DNA of 8,620 nucleotides from Treponema sp. UBA4326 (GTDB taxonomy: Bacteria > Spirochaetota > Spirochaetia > Treponematales > Treponemataceae), in assembly GCA_002393835.1 (NCBI GenBank), contig DGTW01000247.1, positions 1 through 8,620 on the forward strand, given 5' to 3'. A program made the position numbers and the translations under genes. This document shows, piece after piece, positions 5,861-8,620 of the stretch. Position 1 is the stretch's first letter, and each line of letters starts with the position of its first letter. The notes under the pieces are model-generated. The model did no database searches, was not told the origin of the DNA, and was given only the letters and a program-made list of their open reading frames with translations.

Positions 5861-5869
5861 ATTATATCA
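5861..5869 (-). promoter_or_regulatory. queD: extended -10 promoter of queD, predicting a leaderless transcript
   Basis: The minus strand reads TGATATAAT (5869-5861), an extended -10 with a perfect TATAAT. The six bases CTTTTT then lead directly to the ATG at 5854, so the expected +1 is the A of the start codon. The -35 region (TTTTCT, 17 nt upstream) is poor, as is common with extended -10 promoters. Confidence 0.65.
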
Positions 5870-5890
5870 GAAATAAAGAATAAAGAAAAC

Positions 5891-6013
5891 ATGGCCAACG
5901 AGGAAGACTACAGGGAAGCGCTCAATAAAAGAAGCGTTTTAAAAAAACGACTTTCCTTTTATCAGGACGGAATCAGGGTAGCAGATATTTTAAAACAGAA
6001 AAAGCCGGAATAA
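5891..6013 (+). CDS. possible 40-residue charged protein
   Basis: A 40-codon frame from the ATG at 5891 to the TAA at 6011 encodes a compact, charged, helix-prone peptide beginning MANEEDYREALNKRSVLKK and ending in DILKQKKPE. I do not recognise a family, and it has no membrane segment or signal peptide. In favour: it fills the gap between divergent queD and the che operon, its composition is protein-like, the opposite strand has stops across it, and a GCCGGA/TCCGGC hairpin with a T-rich tail closes it. Against: the Shine-Dalgarno is weak (only A-rich AAAGAAA upstream), unlike the GGAG of neighbouring genes, and no clear plus-strand promoter is visible. Confidence 0.45.
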   Translation: MANEEDYREALNKRSVLKKRLSFYQDGIRVADILKQKKPE

Positions 6014-6036
6014 ATGAATACTCCGGCGATTATTTT
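5993..6036 (-). terminator. two-way terminator at the end of the che operon
   Basis: GCCGGA (6004-6009) pairs with TCCGGC (6022-6027) around a 12-nt loop. On the minus strand it is followed by TTTTTCTGTTTT, a good T-tract ending the cheY message about 60 nt after its stop. On the plus strand GATTATTTTAT follows, a weaker tail that could end the small plus-strand gene, whose stop codon sits in the loop. Confidence 0.65.
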
Positions 6037-6087
6037 ATAGGCCAATCCAGAAAGCAGAGTTTCCAGACCCCATCTGATAATCAGAGC

Positions 6088-6522
6088 CTATTTGAGGGCA
6101 GCTGAAATTCGCTCAAGAACCTTCTTGCGGTCAAGTGGTTTTACGATGTAGTTCTTGGCACCGAGAAGAAGTGATTTTTTGACCAGCTCCTCTTTACCAA
6201 GAGCAGAAACCATAACGACGCGGGCGTTCTTGTCAAAAGCGACAATCTGCTCAAGGGCTGTGATACCATCCATGCGAGGCATAGTAATATCCATAGTTAC
6301 CAAGTCAACATTCGGACACAGTTCCTTGTATTTATCAACACCGTCCTTACCGTCAACAGCTGTAGCAACGACCTCATATCCTTCACTTGTGAGAATCTGG
6401 CCGAGCTGTTTTGCAACGAACATTGAATCGTCTACGACGAGTACACGGATTTTTGTTCCGTCAGCATTCATGCCCTCTGGCGGACGCTCATTGATTGAAG
6501 GAAAATCCTGTTTAGTTTTCAT
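6088..6522 (-). CDS. cheY: chemotaxis response regulator CheY
   Basis: A 144-residue single-domain receiver, phosphorylated by CheA and expected to bind the flagellar motor switch. Acid pocket D31-D32 (VVDDS), phosphoacceptor D78 (MDITMPRMDG), switch S106 (MVSALGK) and K128 (IVKPLD) are all present. About 23 residues precede the first beta strand (IRVLVV), a longer N-terminus than enteric CheY. The start at 6522 is supported by AAGGAG 7 nt upstream. It is the last gene of the operon, 20 bp after cheX, and is followed by the two-way terminator. Confidence 0.95.
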   Translation of the reverse strand: MKTKQDFPSINERPPEGMNADGTKIRVLVVDDSMFVAKQLGQILTSEGYEVVATAVDGKDGVDKYKELCPNVDLVTMDITMPRMDGITALEQIVAFDKNARVVMVSALGKEELVKKSLLLGAKNYIVKPLDRKKVLERISAALK

Positions 6523-6542
6523 TTTGGCACTCCTTATCCTTA

Positions 6543-7028
6543 TTACATGCGTTCGCGAATTGCGACGTTAACTTCAATTTTACCACATTCAGTGATGAGA
6601 GGAACGATAAGTGCCTCTACACTGTTTGTCTGGCTGCCGCCCAATGCGGCAATTTCCATTTTTTCACCGGCAAAAAGAGCTGGTGGTGTAAGGTCGAATT
6701 TGAAACCAAGCTCATGCAATTTTGTAACAGCCTGAGCCGTGATGAGGTTTGCAAGCTCACTGATAGTAGCTTTTGCAAGGTCATCAAATTTTGTAAGTGT
6801 CTCGCCGTTCATCGCAGAAGCGATGTTCAGGGCTGTCTCAAAAGTCATATCGAAGAGAACACGACCTTCGACATCACCGGCAAGACCGACAAGGGCTGCG
6901 ACACCCATTACCGGCATGGCCGTAGATTTGAGATACAAGTCGCCACGGGTTACAGTAGCGCCACCAAGCACTTCCTTCAAAATCTGATATGAAGTTTCTA
7001 CAAATGGGTTAATGTACTCTACTCTCAT
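6543..7028 (-). CDS. cheX: CheY-P phosphatase CheX
   Basis: A 161-residue member of the CheC/CheX/FliY phosphatase family, which removes phosphate from CheY and takes the place of CheZ in spirochaetes. The single catalytic helix carries the ExxN signature (E91-L-A-N94 in ATISELANLITAQAV). One such motif, rather than the two typical of CheC, fits CheX. The N-terminus (MRVEYINPFVETSYQIL) and the C-terminal strand EALIVPLITECG also match the family. The start at 7028 has GGAG nine bases upstream. The gap to the upstream CheW fusion gene is 17 bp and contains that binding site, so the two are surely cotranscribed. Confidence 0.94.
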   Translation of the reverse strand: MRVEYINPFVETSYQILKEVLGGATVTRGDLYLKSTAMPVMGVAALVGLAGDVEGRVLFDMTFETALNIASAMNGETLTKFDDLAKATISELANLITAQAVTKLHELGFKFDLTPPALFAGEKMEIAALGGSQTNSVEALIVPLITECGKIEVNVAIRERM

Positions 7029-7045
7029 GAGTTTTTACTCCTGTA

Positions 7046-8449
7046 TTATTTTTTTCCGAAGATAGTTACTGTTCCAACTTTCGTTGCCGACCATTTTGGA
7101 TTCTCTTCAAGAGATTCATTCTGACCAAGAATCACGATACCATTTCCCTTTAATTTCTCAGAGAAATCGGCAATAACCGTCTGCTGGGCAGATTCTGACA
7201 AGAATGAAAGTACATCCCTTGCGAAGATTATATCACAAGATGGCAAGTTGTTGGTGTTGGCGCAGTCGTGATATTCAAACATAATGCTGTCGCGGATATC
7301 AGAGATAAAAGTGAAATCCCCGTTAGCTTTCTTTGTAATATACGGTGCGTACCAATCATTGGCAACATCGCCAGGAACAGCAAGCAAAGGAGCGTTAGAA
7401 ATACTGAGCAAATCAACTTCATGAGCATAAATCCTCAATTTTGCCTCAGGGTAACGCTTTTTGAGAACACAGGCCAGAGAATAAGTTTCGGCACCTTTTC
7501 CACAGCCAGGATTCCAAACGACAATCTGTTTTGCGGTATTGTCAGGAAGAGCCTTGAAGATTGAATCCGCATAGGCCTTGTCCCACCAAGTTCCGCTAAA
7601 GGGAGAGAAGAATTTTTTGAGGAACATATCGGCATCAGCAGGATTCTGAAGCTGAGTTTTTCCTTTTCCACGCTCTCCTTCCCATTCTTTATAGCGGACC
7701 TGCATCCATTTGTCGTTAAGAGAAGATGCGGTGAATTTACGCATTGAAGAAAGAGAATCAACTACAAAAGAGTAATCGACTTTCTCCTCTTTTTTGGGAG
7801 CCGGAGCAGCCGCTTTTTTAACTCCTGCAGCTGGAGCAGCAACAGAAGCCCGGGCAGCCATTTCCCGCATGGCAGCCGTCTCTGAAGATTTGCTGTCAGA
7901 CTTTGAGCCGAAAATCTTCTCAATGTCCAGCAGAATATAGAGACGGTTATTTACCTCAACAACACCCTGAATGTATTTGATGCTGATGTCACCAAACAAG
8001 GGGTGAGGAGGATTAATGCTTGATTTTTGAATTCCGACAACCTTGTCAATCTCGTCAACGACAACACCAAAAGTAAGCTCGCCAACAGAAACAATAAGCA
8101 TGTTTTCAAGGGCATCGTACTCACGCTCAGGCATTTCGATATTGAAGAACAATCGAAGGTCGATAATAGGAATTATGTCACCACGAAGGTTATAGACACC
8201 GAGTACAAAGGGGAGCGCATTCGGAACATAGGTGAAGCGTCCTGCCTTTGCGATTTCCTTTACCTTCATAATGTCGATAGCATAGTCCTTTCCTGAAAGG
8301 GAGAATGTTACCATTTTATAATCAACAACGACCATGTTGTCAGGTTTTTCCGGTGCAGCCGTATCTGCCCCGGCGATGTTCTGGATATTACCCAGACTTT
8401 CCTTTAGTACGGAGTTGATTGAAGGTTTTTCAGCTGATGTATTTTCCAT
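7046..8449 (-). CDS. cheW: CheW coupling protein fused to a CheR-like domain
   Basis: A 467-residue fusion. Residues about 44-181 form a CheW/P-CheA-like SH3 domain (VTFSLSGKDYAIDIMKVKEI, LGVYNLRGDIIPIIDLR, VDEIDKVVGI, IQGVVEVNNRLYILLDIEKIF). A flexible linker rich in Ala, Pro, Lys and Ser (182-225) follows. Residues about 270-467 resemble the C-terminal methyltransferase domain of CheR, with WNPGCGKGAETYSLACVLK (312-330), AHEVD (342-346), CDIIFARDVLSFL (405-417) and a final LGQNESL. The CheR N-terminal helical domain is missing, and several usual residues differ: the FFR arginine, the Asp of the DI(S/D) motif (E344 here), CRNVL (ARDVL here) and GHSE (GQNE here). Treponemes are known for such CheW-CheR-like proteins, thought to have a structural role in the receptor array. 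Methyltransferase activity is doubtful. Start at 8449 with AAGGAG 7 nt upstream. Confidence 0.93.
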   Translation of the reverse strand: MENTSAEKPSINSVLKESLGNIQNIAGADTAAPEKPDNMVVVDYKMVTFSLSGKDYAIDIMKVKEIAKAGRFTYVPNALPFVLGVYNLRGDIIPIIDLRLFFNIEMPEREYDALENMLIVSVGELTFGVVVDEIDKVVGIQKSSINPPHPLFGDISIKYIQGVVEVNNRLYILLDIEKIFGSKSDSKSSETAAMREMAARASVAAPAAGVKKAAAPAPKKEEKVDYSFVVDSLSSMRKFTASSLNDKWMQVRYKEWEGERGKGKTQLQNPADADMFLKKFFSPFSGTWWDKAYADSIFKALPDNTAKQIVVWNPGCGKGAETYSLACVLKKRYPEAKLRIYAHEVDLLSISNAPLLAVPGDVANDWYAPYITKKANGDFTFISDIRDSIMFEYHDCANTNNLPSCDIIFARDVLSFLSESAQQTVIADFSEKLKGNGIVILGQNESLEENPKWSATKVGTVTIFGKK

Positions 8450-8460
8450 GAATCTTCTCC

Positions 8461-8620
8461 TTACGCACCATATCCAGAATCTTGCCGAGCTTCGATTTCC
8501 TGACGAACGCCAAGCTCAAGCAATTGTGTTACATCGATAATCAGAGATACAGAACCATCTCCAAGAATAGAAGCACCAGAAATTCCAGGTGATTGTGTGA
8601 ACTGGTCGCGCAAAGGCTTG
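8461..8620 (-). CDS. cheA: chemotaxis histidine kinase CheA, C-terminal end only
   Basis: The minus strand opens in frame at 8619 and gives 52 residues to the TAA at 8461. They match the end of the CheA regulatory (P5, CheW-like) domain: SPGISGASILGDGSVSLIIDVTQLLEL, where GASILGDG is the characteristic CheA stretch. The kinase core and phosphotransfer histidine are outside the window. Only 11 bp separate its stop from the CheW fusion, and the GGAG for that gene directly follows the TAA, so translational coupling is likely. Confidence 0.92.
   Translation of the reverse strand, partial: KPLRDQFTQSPGISGASILGDGSVSLIIDVTQLLELGVRQEIEARQDSGYGA

Overview
The window looks like the chromosome of a host-associated spirochaete of the genus Treponema, probably a gut or rumen type. 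The best evidence is the minus-strand order cheA - cheW/cheR-like fusion - cheX - cheY, which is the conserved chemotaxis operon of treponemes. The CheX-type phosphatase and the atypical CheW with a degenerate CheR-like tail agree with this. Base composition is mid-range, and most genes have a GGAG-type ribosome binding site 5-9 nt before an ATG.

Layout. Positions 1-1689 (plus strand): the 3' part of argS (arginyl-tRNA synthetase), a terminator-like hairpin that can also pair with the next Shine-Dalgarno, and a YfcE-type metallophosphoesterase. Positions 1679-5854 (minus strand): a membrane diguanylate cyclase whose 3' end overlaps the phosphoesterase tail to tail by 11 bp, a stand-alone (p)ppGpp synthetase with a UUG start, citramalate synthase (cimA), a G+C-rich hairpin-bearing intergenic stretch, and queD (queuosine biosynthesis) with a promoter that predicts leaderless mRNA. 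Positions 5891-6013 (plus strand): a possible 40-residue protein ending in a two-way terminator. Positions 6088-8620 (minus strand): the chemotaxis operon, read cheA (3' end only), cheW-cheR-like, cheX, cheY, with gaps of only 11-20 bp.

How the genes work together. CheA, the CheW fusion, CheX and CheY form one phosphorelay: CheA kinase is coupled to receptors by CheW and phosphorylates CheY, and CheX dephosphorylates CheY. The diguanylate cyclase and the alarmone synthetase are second-messenger enzymes (c-di-GMP and (p)ppGpp) beside biosynthetic genes. CimA makes citramalate from pyruvate and acetyl-CoA for isoleucine. QueD and ArgS serve tRNA modification and charging.

The most unusual feature is in cimA. 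Two back-to-back perfect inverted repeats (11-bp and 12-bp arms) occupy exactly 54 nt, or 18 codons, in frame, just before the conserved HTHND motif. Removing them leaves a normal-looking enzyme sequence. This resembles an in-frame palindromic element inserted into a protein-coding gene.
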